A stretch of DNA of 21,606 bases from Spirochaetia bacterium UBA5368 (GTDB lineage: Bacteria > Spirochaetota > UBA4802 > UBA5368). Shown piece after piece: positions 14,750-21,606 of the stretch (its first letter is position 1; each line of letters opens with the position of its first letter). The translations under genes and the position numbers were made by a program. The notes beneath the pieces were generated by a model. That model was not told where the DNA came from. It did not search any database and was given only the letters and a program-made list of their open reading frames with translations. The stretch is taken from the NCBI GenBank assembly GCA_002407865.1, contig DHPI01000028.1, positions 43,435-65,040 on the forward strand, given 5' to 3'.

Positions 14750-17023
14750 ATGCAGATAAGCGAGGACCTGAATCAAATAATAATGGCTGCCTATACGGAG
14801 GCGAGGACCCGGCGGCACGAGTTTCTTACGCCGGAACATGTGCTGTTCGCTTCGCTTTTTTTCAATGAGGGCAGGCAGATCGTGCAGGGCTGCGGCGGTG
14901 ATATTGAGCGTCTCAAAAAGGAGCTTGATGGCCACCTTGCGGCCAATGTGCCGGGAATCGAAAACGCTGACCCTGTGCAATCGCTTGGATTTCAAAGCGT
15001 TATGGAACGGGCGATATGGCATACCACGTCCGCGCAGAAGGAGATGCTCGATCTCGGGGACGTGATTGTCGCCATCTTCGATGAGAAGGAGTCGTTTGCG
15101 GCCTATTATCTCGAGAGGGAGGGAATAACGCGTCTCGCACTGCTGAATTATATTTCGCACGGCGTCTCGTCGGTTCCCGATGATATCCTCCCCGACGTGG
15201 ATGAAACCGAAAGCGGCGAATCGCGTACTGACGCGGATGAAAAAAAACAGGACGAGAGCAAGGTGCTCCGTTATTTCACGACCGAGCTGACAGCACGGGC
15301 GTCTGCGGGCGACATGGACCCTTTGATCGGGCGGGAAGACATACTTGAACGGACGGTGCAGGTGCTGTGCAGGCGCTATAAAAACAATCCTGTGCATGTC
15401 GGCGAGCCTGGCGTGGGGAAAACCGCGATCACCGAGGGGCTTGCCCAGCTCGTTGCGGAGGGCAGGGTGCCGCGCCGGCTACAGAATTCGAAAATATATT
15501 CTCTTGATATGGGCGCGGTGCTTGCCGGAACCAGATTCCGCGGGGATTTCGAGGAGCGGCTGAAAAAGGTAATTTCAGCGTTGCAGAAGCAGGAGAAGGC
15601 GATCCTTTTCATTGATGAAATACATACCGTCGTCGGCGCGGGCGCTGTCTCGGGCGGGTCCATGGATGCGTCGAACATACTGAAACCGGCGCTTGCGTCG
15701 GGAAAGCTGCGCTGTATCGGGTCGACCACCTACGACGAGTACAGGAAATATTTTGACAAAGACGGCGCATTGTCGCGCCGCTTCCAGAAGATAGAGGTGC
15801 CCGAGCCGACCGTCGACGAAACCGTGCAGATATTGCAGGGGCTCAAGGACAGGTACGAGGAATACCACAACGTGCGCTATACCGACGAGGCGCTGCGCGC
15901 GGCGGCCGATCTGTCGCACAAGTTCATTGCCGATCGCAGGCTTCCGGACAAGGCGATCGACGTGATCGACGAATCCGGCGCGAGCGTCGCGATGCGCAAC
16001 GGCGATGAAACCGAGGCAATATCCATCACACATCATGATATTGAGGTTGTCGTCGCGAAAATTGCGAAGATACCGGAAAAGAGCGTGTCGTCGTCGGAGA
16101 TCGAAAAGCTGAAAGACCTCGAGAACGAATTGAAGCGTCAGATTTTCGGTCAGGATGCGGCCGTTGCCATGGTCGCGGGCGCGATCAAGCGTGCGCGCGC
16201 GGGATTCCGGGAGCCAAACAAGCCGGTCGCGTCGTTTCTATTTGTCGGGCCGACGGGCGTGGGAAAAACCGAGCTTGCGCGGCAGCTCGCGCTGCTGCTT
16301 GACGTGCCGCTTCACCGCTTCGACATGAGCGAGTATCAGGAGAAGCACACCGTTGCGCGGCTTATCGGCGCGCCCCCCGGCTATGTCGGCTACGAGGAAG
16401 GCGGTCTGCTTACCGAGGCTATCCGCAAGACGCCGCATTCGGTGCTGCTGCTTGATGAAATAGAAAAGGCGCACCAGGATATTTACAACACCCTGTTACA
16501 GATAATGGATTACGCCACGCTTACCGATAACACCGGCAAGAAGGCCGACTTTCGTAACGTCATTATCATTATGACATCCAATGCGGGCGCCCGCGACGTG
16601 AGTCGGGGCGTCATCGGATTCGAGGGATCGCCGATCAACAGGGACGCGATATCGTCCGCTGTCGAGCGCATCTTTTCGCCCGAGTTCCGCAACCGGCTGG
16701 ACAGCGTTGTCAGCTTCAACAGCCTTACGCGCGACGACATCCTCCGCATCGTCAAAAAGGCCGTTGCCGAATTTCAGCGCCAGCTTGACGAGAAGCGTGT
16801 GACGCTGCGGGTGACTGATCGCTGCTATGAATGGCTTGCCGGCAGGGGATATTCGCCCGAATTCGGCGCACGCGAAATTGCGCGGCTGGTGCAGGACAAG
16901 GTGAAAAAGTTTTTCGTCGATGAGGTGCTGTTTGGAAAACTTCAGAGCGGCGGCGTCGCGCAGGCCGATATCGAAAACGATGATGTCGTCGTCAGAGTCG
17001 TGGAAGGCGAACCGGGTGATTGA
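14750..17023 (+). CDS. clpA: ATP-dependent Clp protease ATP-binding subunit ClpA
   Basis: Hexameric AAA+ unfoldase that feeds substrates into ClpP. At 757 residues it is almost identical in length to E. coli ClpA. An N-terminal double Clp-N domain (about 1-145), which docks ClpS, is followed by an acidic linker rich in Asp/Glu (about 147-170). The first ATPase has Walker A GEPGVGKT at 218-225 and Walker B LFIDE at 286-290. The second has Walker A GPTGVGKT at 500-507 and Walker B LLLDE at 566-570. The ClpP-binding loop carries Ile-Gly-Phe at 622-624. There is no ClpB-type middle coiled coil. GAGG seven nt before the ATG supports the start. clpP is not in the window. Confidence 0.97.
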   Translation: MQISEDLNQIIMAAYTEARTRRHEFLTPEHVLFASLFFNEGRQIVQGCGGDIERLKKELDGHLAANVPGIENADPVQSLGFQSVMERAIWHTTSAQKEMLDLGDVIVAIFDEKESFAAYYLEREGITRLALLNYISHGVSSVPDDILPDVDETESGESRTDADEKKQDESKVLRYFTTELTARASAGDMDPLIGREDILERTVQVLCRRYKNNPVHVGEPGVGKTAITEGLAQLVAEGRVPRRLQNSKIYSLDMGAVLAGTRFRGDFEERLKKVISALQKQEKAILFIDEIHTVVGAGAVSGGSMDASNILKPALASGKLRCIGSTTYDEYRKYFDKDGALSRRFQKIEVPEPTVDETVQILQGLKDRYEEYHNVRYTDEALRAAADLSHKFIADRRLPDKAIDVIDESGASVAMRNGDETEAISITHHDIEVVVAKIAKIPEKSVSSSEIEKLKDLENELKRQIFGQDAAVAMVAGAIKRARAGFREPNKPVASFLFVGPTGVGKTELARQLALLLDVPLHRFDMSEYQEKHTVARLIGAPPGYVGYEEGGLLTEAIRKTPHSVLLLDEIEKAHQDIYNTLLQIMDYATLTDNTGKKADFRNVIIIMTSNAGARDVSRGVIGFEGSPINRDAISSAVERIFSPEFRNRLDSVVSFNSLTRDDILRIVKKAVAEFQRQLDEKRVTLRVTDRCYEWLAGRGYSPEFGAREIARLVQDKVKKFFVDEVLFGKLQSGGVAQADIENDDVVVRVVEGEPGD

Positions 17024-17047
17024 AAAATTGCGGAATGTGCCGCCGTT

Positions 17048-17764
17048 ATGCCGATATACCGCTTGATCGATGAAATCGTATTTCCGCCGCCGCATCGTGC
17101 CTCTGAAAGCGGAATACTCGCGGTTGGCGGCGACCTCTCGCCGGAGCGCCTGCTTACCGCGTACAGCGAAGGGATATTTCCGTGGTACTCGGAGGGCGAG
17201 CCGATTTTGTGGTGGTCGCCCGATCCGAGGTTTGTGCTGTATCCCGACGATCTGTACGTATCGAAAACGATGCGGCAGGTGCTGCGACGCAAAATCTTTA
17301 CCATAACCTGCGATACGTGTTTCAGGGACGTCATGACCGCGTGCGGCAGACCGCGGGCAAAGCAGAAGGAAACCTGGATAACGACGGACATGCTCGAAGC
17401 GTATTATGCGCTGCATGAACTCGGGTTTGCGCATTCGGTGGAGGCATGGCGCGACGGCAAGCTTGCCGGCGGCCTCTACGGCGTGTCCCTGGGGCGGTGT
17501 TTCTTCGGCGAGTCGATGTTTACCACCGTAAGCAACGCCTCGAAGGCCGCGTTTATCACGCTTGTGCGGCGGCTGCAGGCGATGGGTTTTGGGCTGATCG
17601 ATTGCCAGGTGTTTACGGCGCACCTGGAAAGCCTTGGGGCCCGCAGCATGCCGCGCAATGAGTTTCTGCGATTATTGCGGGCCGCGCTCCGGTACGAAAC
17701 GGTGCGTGGCGATTGGGGCCGGATTTTTGATGCGCGCGCCGCGAATCACTCCCTGGCCGATTGA
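17048..17764 (+). CDS. aat: Leucyl/phenylalanyl-tRNA--protein transferase Aat
   Basis: Transfers Leu or Phe from tRNA to proteins with N-terminal Arg or Lys, making them ClpS substrates. The 238-residue protein has the family pattern: [24 protein letters not shown] (about 24-47), WWSPDPR (55-61), [27 protein letters not shown] (108-134), [19 protein letters not shown] (141-159), and [17 protein letters not shown] (182-198) with the Asp-Cys-Gln catalytic region at 185-187. It starts 24 bp after clpA, with only a weak Shine-Dalgarno, and is the last gene of the operon. Its final 19 bp overlap the end of the convergent gene on the other strand. Confidence 0.97.
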   Translation: MPIYRLIDEIVFPPPHRASESGILAVGGDLSPERLLTAYSEGIFPWYSEGEPILWWSPDPRFVLYPDDLYVSKTMRQVLRRKIFTITCDTCFRDVMTACGRPRAKQKETWITTDMLEAYYALHELGFAHSVEAWRDGKLAGGLYGVSLGRCFFGESMFTTVSNASKAAFITLVRRLQAMGFGLIDCQVFTAHLESLGARSMPRNEFLRLLRAALRYETVRGDWGRIFDARAANHSLAD

Positions 17765-20346
17765 AATACCGATGCCAGAATGTTTTTGAACGCGGGGTAC
17801 CGCGCCCTGGTGGATGTTCCCGCGAGTACTATCGCGGAGCCGCCGCTTTCGATCGTGAAGCTCTCGATGATGCGTTTATCCGCGCCCCTCGAAATTGCCC
17901 AGAAATAGGAGAGGGCGTCCCGTCTCCCCCAACGCTGCCGCACCATTGAAGCGCCGCTGCCGCGGAGCCATTCCGCCGATATTTCTTCCAGTGTTTTTCC
18001 GGATGACGGCAGCGACAGAATGGTGATGGATGCCGCGTTGTCCATGCTGGCAAATGTCCGCGCCATGCCGTCCGCGTATTCGGGGCCGGTTTCTTTTTCC
18101 ACCCATCCCGCGGGGATATTGAGCGATACCCCTGAAAGGGTGACGGTCACCGGGGCGTTTTCAACATTTGCGCCAGCGTTTTCCCGCGATGCCTGCCACT
18201 GCGCCTTCGTCCATCGGGCAGCGAGCGTCCGTACGGCCTTTCTGTCGATATCCGCAAAATTAGATTCAGTCATTTTCCAGCTTGCAACAGGAACGGATGG
18301 TGCGCCCGCAAGTCGGCGTTTCACTGTCGAAAAATACGCATCATCGGGCGGGTCTATGATTTTAGTTTTGTCCCGGCGGCATTCACGTGCTACAAGCGTG
18401 AGGCGCGACAGGCTGGCGGCAACATGCTTCTTTATGAAAACCCGCGCTCGATACTCATCGCGTATGGCGCCGGCATCGAAACCATCAACAGATGGGATCA
18501 GTGATTGCTGCCGTATCGCCTGGTTAAGCGCGGGCGATGATTTTCCCGCCGCGATCTCGTCGTGGATGGCGGCATATGCCGAGGCGTACCTGTTCAGCGC
18601 CGTCTCCGCATGGCGGAGCGAGCCATAGTATGACATATAGGCGTCTATGGATGTTTTGATATGGTCAATTTCCATCTGCGCGATACGAGCCCGAGCATCC
18701 GGCCGCGTCGCGGCTGCATATGCCGTCTGCGAAGCGCGCTTTTTTGCCGCGGCGATGTGCAGCGAACGTATCTGCGTTCTGGCCGATTTTGTTTTCTCCG
18801 CAAAGCCGGTTTTCAGTTGTCTCAGTTTTGCGCCGTCGGCCGCGTCAATAAAACGCGCCTGGCGCTTCCCGATTCCCGCCGAAAAATCGAAAGCCTTGAT
18901 GATGTTGTCGGCCCGGCGCATCGACGATGCATAGCGTTCGTAGAGCGGTTTCGGGGCATGCGGGGCGGCCGATGATGCGTCAGCCATGCATGTTTTTATG
19001 AAATCGATCTGCTCGCCGTATACTGTGATCTTGAAATTTACTGAATTGAAAATATCGCCGCTTTGTATCCGTTTCGATTGGGACGCCCATTTGCAGAATT
19101 CAACCGATTTCACGACATAGCCGCGGATGAGGTTGCGCCTGTCGGTATACACGGCCTTCGCGGAAAGAAATACGTCCTCATTCGGTATTTTTATGCCGCC
19201 GTTTTCATGCCGCAGCCGTTGCACTGTATTCTCTTCTGCGGCGAAGCCGGTTTCGCTGTCCGACAGGTGCTTTTCCATAACGGCGTTGAATTGAGCCTCA
19301 AGGGCGGCGAAGCGCGCTTCATCGTCTGTGCCGCTGAACGACGATGCCGTTTTTTTTCGCAGCGCGTCTATCTCACTGAAGATCGCGGCGCCGTCAGGAT
19401 TTTTCGGGATGTTCATCGTGTAGCTTTTCCCGCCGGGACGTGATTTGTCGTACGTAGTAGGCCCAATGCCGCGCGTGTCGAAATATCGCTGCGCTGCGTC
19501 CCTGAATATCGCGTTTTCGAATGCCGACGGGTCCCGCTGCCAGGCGCGAAGCTGTGCAAGGCCGGGGGCGCTCCCGGCGGCCGATGCGAGCTCAATCATC
19601 CTTGCGTAACCGGCGATTTCTTTTTCAATTCGTTTTTTTACGCACCACCATGTGGGTGATTCTTCAATGTCTATATCCCTTACGTTGCCAATCTCGCTGC
19701 CGATCACTGCGAAAAAAACGCCGGCGTTTTTTTCGATATCATCCTGCGGGGGCGCGGGTGTGACGGCGCTGTCCGGCGTTCCTGCAAGCCGTTCGGCCAT
19801 GGCTTTTTCGTGGAGTGCGTCTCTGCGCCGCGTCATCATCCCGAGCCCTGTTTCCATGGCGATGTACCGCCATTCGGTTTTCGTAATATCCGCGCCGAGT
19901 ACCGATTTCAGCCAGGCTTCATCGACAGGCCCGTACAGGGATTGCGCATAATCACGCAAATGCGCCTCCACCGCGCGGCGGCTGCCGGCGGCAATGTCCC
20001 GGTTGTCGGACATCGACGTACAAAACCATGCGTAACAGAGAGCAAATGCGCCGGCTGCGGGGTGTGGCGTGTCGATGATGTCGCGGGGTTTCGCGCTCTC
20101 GGGCGAGGGTGGCAGCAGCTCTTCGGTTTCGATTTTTTTACACAGATGCTGCGTTGCGCGAAACTCATCGTTGAGGAGCGTTACAAGGCCGGGCGGGGCG
20201 CCCGGTACGGCGCTGATCGATTGTATTTCTTCCTGAAGCTTTTTCAGCCGCGCGTTCCATGCCGACTGCCGCAGCCCGGCGGTTATTGCGTGAGATGTGG
20301 AAAAAACGAAAAGTGTTCCAAGCAGCGCTATATGTAATTTTTTCAT
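17746..20346 (-). CDS. Large exported protein of unknown function
   Basis: I do not recognise this 866-residue protein. It begins with a clear Sec signal peptide ([20 protein letters not shown], predicted cut after Ala20), so it is periplasmic or secreted; there is no lipobox and no later obvious membrane segment. The middle, especially about 500-600, is Ala/Lys/Arg-rich and strongly helical, suggesting an elongated or coiled-coil body. The last 125 residues look like a separate alpha/beta domain: [15 protein letters not shown], then [20 protein letters not shown], then a segment ending [14 protein letters not shown]. This is vaguely reminiscent of the short PAGW-type domains (PsbP/DcrB-like) that follow signal peptides elsewhere, but this is only a visual likeness. 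The start follows GGGGA. It is a single-gene unit between convergent aat and etfA upstream on the same strand. Confidence 0.85.
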   Translation of the reverse strand: MKKLHIALLGTLFVFSTSHAITAGLRQSAWNARLKKLQEEIQSISAVPGAPPGLVTLLNDEFRATQHLCKKIETEELLPPSPESAKPRDIIDTPHPAAGAFALCYAWFCTSMSDNRDIAAGSRRAVEAHLRDYAQSLYGPVDEAWLKSVLGADITKTEWRYIAMETGLGMMTRRRDALHEKAMAERLAGTPDSAVTPAPPQDDIEKNAGVFFAVIGSEIGNVRDIDIEESPTWWCVKKRIEKEIAGYARMIELASAAGSAPGLAQLRAWQRDPSAFENAIFRDAAQRYFDTRGIGPTTYDKSRPGGKSYTMNIPKNPDGAAIFSEIDALRKKTASSFSGTDDEARFAALEAQFNAVMEKHLSDSETGFAAEENTVQRLRHENGGIKIPNEDVFLSAKAVYTDRRNLIRGYVVKSVEFCKWASQSKRIQSGDIFNSVNFKITVYGEQIDFIKTCMADASSAAPHAPKPLYERYASSMRRADNIIKAFDFSAGIGKRQARFIDAADGAKLRQLKTGFAEKTKSARTQIRSLHIAAAKKRASQTAYAAATRPDARARIAQMEIDHIKTSIDAYMSYYGSLRHAETALNRYASAYAAIHDEIAAGKSSPALNQAIRQQSLIPSVDGFDAGAIRDEYRARVFIKKHVAASLSRLTLVARECRRDKTKIIDPPDDAYFSTVKRRLAGAPSVPVASWKMTESNFADIDRKAVRTLAARWTKAQWQASRENAGANVENAPVTVTLSGVSLNIPAGWVEKETGPEYADGMARTFASMDNAASITILSLPSSGKTLEEISAEWLRGSGASMVRQRWGRRDALSYFWAISRGADKRIIESFTIESGGSAIVLAGTSTRARYPAFKNILASVFQSARE

Positions 20347-20382
20347 GGATTCCCCGCTCGCGTGATCAGAAATAGCCCATTT

Positions 20383-20388
20383 ACTATA
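20383..20388 (-). promoter_or_regulatory. Possible -10 box for the large exported protein gene
   Basis: Minus-strand TATAGT (five of six to TATAAT) lies 37 bp before the start codon. No good -35 is found 16 to 18 nt upstream, so the call rests on the -10 alone. The 107-bp gap 20347-20453 holds no clear terminator for etfA. Confidence 0.3.
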
Positions 20389-20453
20389 TCGTATTATTTT
20401 GTGGTATTGATGAGGGAAAAGGCGGGAGGCTGCGGCCGCGTAAGGGCGGGGGA

Positions 20454-21434
20454 TTACGATCTGCCGGATGCGTATTCATCGAGCACGCAGGGGATGAATT
20501 CCTCAAGCTTTTCCACGATGCCGTAATCGGCGATATTGAAGATGGCCGCGTTCGGATCGCTGTTGATCGCGATGATAAGCTTCGAGTGTTTCATTCCTGC
20601 GATATGCTGGGCCGCGCCGGATATGCCGCATGCGACATAGAGGCCCGGCTCCACCGTGGCGCCGGTGATCCCAATCTGCCGCCGGTGCTCAATCCATCCG
20701 CGGTCGCATGCGGCGCGCGAACCGCCCACCGCTGATTTTGAAAAAATTGAGGCAAACGACCGGACAAGATCAAGGTTTTCTTTTTTCCCGAGGCCTCTCC
20801 CGGCAGCAACGATTACATCCGCGTCGGCAAGCGTTCCGGTATCGCCCTCCTCCGTTTTCCTCCCCGTGAACACGACACGCCGCGCCGTGATATTGCTTGT
20901 GCGTATGGTGACCCGGCCCGGCCTGGCGGGCTGCTGTGTATCTAACGGAAATGCGCCCGGCTGCACCGTGAAGACCGTGCAGCCCGGTTCGGGGATGATG
21001 TTCAGCATCATCTTGCCGCCGAACACGGGGTGGCAGAACGCGATTTCCTGCGGCAGCGTTGCCATTTTTTCCACGGCGGTAACGCAGTGTGCGCCGATTC
21101 GCACAGCGAGGGCAGGCGCGAAATCGTATCCCCGCGAGGTGTGCGCCGCGATAAGCGCATGCGGCCGCGCTTCAGCGGCAAGCGCTGATAACGCGCCTGT
21201 ATAAATTTCGGGATTGTACTCGTCAATGCCGGGATTGTCAATTACGGTGACATCGAGGCCGGTGCTCCCTGCGATGTCGGCGGCGGAAGGCGTCGTGTCG
21301 CGCCCGGGAACGACGATTTCGATTGCGCCGCCGTAATGCAGGGACAATTGGCGCGCGAAACTTACAAGCTCCCAGGTGACGGGCATAACCCGCCGCTGCT
21401 TCGTTTCCGCGATTATTACAATACGTGCATTCAT
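20454..21434 (-). CDS. etfA: Electron transfer flavoprotein, alpha subunit EtfA
   Basis: Large FAD-carrying subunit of the EtfAB heterodimer, which passes electrons between flavin dehydrogenases and an acceptor such as ETF:quinone oxidoreductase. It has 326 residues, a normal length. The N-terminal adenine-nucleotide-alpha-hydrolase-like domain contains DFAPALAVRIGAHCVTAVEK (104-123). The C-terminal FAD domain has AVGGSRAACDRGW (235-247), QIGITGATVEPGLYVACGISGAAQH (253-277), and IAINSDPNAAIFNIADYGIVEK (288-309). In the usual GQTG turn the Gln is replaced by Ile (GITG). It lies 12 bp after etfB on the same strand; its Shine-Dalgarno is weak, so it may depend on coupling. No partner dehydrogenase is in the window. 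Confidence 0.96.
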   Translation of the reverse strand: MNARIVIIAETKQRRVMPVTWELVSFARQLSLHYGGAIEIVVPGRDTTPSAADIAGSTGLDVTVIDNPGIDEYNPEIYTGALSALAAEARPHALIAAHTSRGYDFAPALAVRIGAHCVTAVEKMATLPQEIAFCHPVFGGKMMLNIIPEPGCTVFTVQPGAFPLDTQQPARPGRVTIRTSNITARRVVFTGRKTEEGDTGTLADADVIVAAGRGLGKKENLDLVRSFASIFSKSAVGGSRAACDRGWIEHRRQIGITGATVEPGLYVACGISGAAQHIAGMKHSKLIIAINSDPNAAIFNIADYGIVEKLEEFIPCVLDEYASGRS

Positions 21435-21446
21435 GGCAGTTTTCCG

Positions 21447-21606
21447 TTACAGCAGCGAATGTTCGTGCAGCACCTTTAATAGCTCCCGCGCCTTGCCGCG
21501 CGTATCGCCTTCGATCATTACGGCTGCCCGTGTTTTCTCGGGCCGGTACATCCCGGCGACCGTTTCTCCCGGCGCGGCAATCCAGTCATCGCCCGCGTCT
21601 ATCACC
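21447..21606 (-). CDS. etfB: Electron transfer flavoprotein, beta subunit EtfB, C-terminal end only
   Basis: The last 52 codons of a gene entering from the right edge. The visible end includes PGETVAGMY and VMIEGDTRGKARELLKVLHEHSLL, the characteristic C-terminus of EtfB (IxEGDTxxxxAxxLVxxL), followed by TAA. It is placed directly before etfA on the same strand, the standard order. EtfB holds AMP, or a second FAD in bifurcating types; the diagnostic nucleotide-binding part is outside the window, so the class cannot be told. Confidence 0.85.
   Translation of the reverse strand, partial: VIDAGDDWIAAPGETVAGMYRPEKTRAAVMIEGDTRGKARELLKVLHEHSLL

Noticed and set aside
16496..17623. Long minus-strand frame over clpA and aat
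   Set aside because: It crosses two firmly identified genes and their junction; its translation has no recognisable domain.
81..21606. Search for tRNA, rRNA, CRISPR repeats, transposase genes or long direct repeats
   Set aside because: Reading by eye, no T-loop pattern, regularly spaced repeat or transposase motif was found; a formal scan was not possible.

Overview
The window reads as chromosomal DNA of a GC-rich, Gram-negative-type (diderm) bacterium. It carries two RND efflux systems, an outer-membrane TolC-type channel and several exported proteins, so an outer membrane is near certain. The phylum cannot be fixed from the sequence alone; nothing in it is phage-like, plasmid-like or an insertion sequence. 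Coding density is high, the longest non-coding stretch is about 240 bp, and I saw no rRNA, tRNA or CRISPR array.

Layout from left to right. (1) 1-2591 (+): the 3' part of a drug-type RND pump (HAE1 family). (2) 2724-3626 (+): nadA, quinolinate synthase, behind an extended -10 promoter and a leader of about 90 nt with two small hairpins. (3) 3676-5844 (-): a penicillin-acylase-family Ntn hydrolase with no visible signal peptide and its own good sigma70-type promoter. (4) 5992-12238 (-): a heavy-metal efflux operon transcribed leftward in the order YHS-domain metal protein, TolC-like channel, CusB-like adaptor, CusA-like pump. (5) 12239-12478: a divergent control region with AT-rich and GC-mixed dyads. 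(6) 12479-17764 (+): a six-gene, tightly packed operon made of an IscU/NifU-like scaffold, fdhD, bpt, clpS, clpA and aat. (7) 17746-20346 (-): a large exported protein of unknown function whose end overlaps the end of aat. (8) 20454-21606 (-): etfA and the tail of etfB, running in from the right edge.

How the genes work together. The most notable block is the operon at 12479-17764. It contains a complete bacterial N-degron (N-end rule) pathway in one transcription unit. Bpt adds Leu to N-terminal Asp/Glu, Aat adds Leu/Phe to N-terminal Arg/Lys, ClpS recognises the resulting N-terminal Leu/Phe/Trp/Tyr, and ClpA unfolds the substrate for ClpP, which is not in the window. At its head, overlapping each other and bpt, sit an Fe-S scaffold and a formate-dehydrogenase sulfurtransferase. 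The scaffold has all three cluster cysteines, while FdhD lacks the second cysteine of its usual CGxC loop. Because the related eukaryotic ATE1 transferases have been reported to carry an Fe-S cluster and this Bpt keeps a Cys-rich N-terminus, a link between the scaffold and Bpt is a testable idea.

The metal block is a conventional tripartite Cu/Ag-type exporter plus a small exported YHS protein. EtfA/EtfB would pass electrons between acyl-CoA-type dehydrogenases and the quinone pool or another acceptor.
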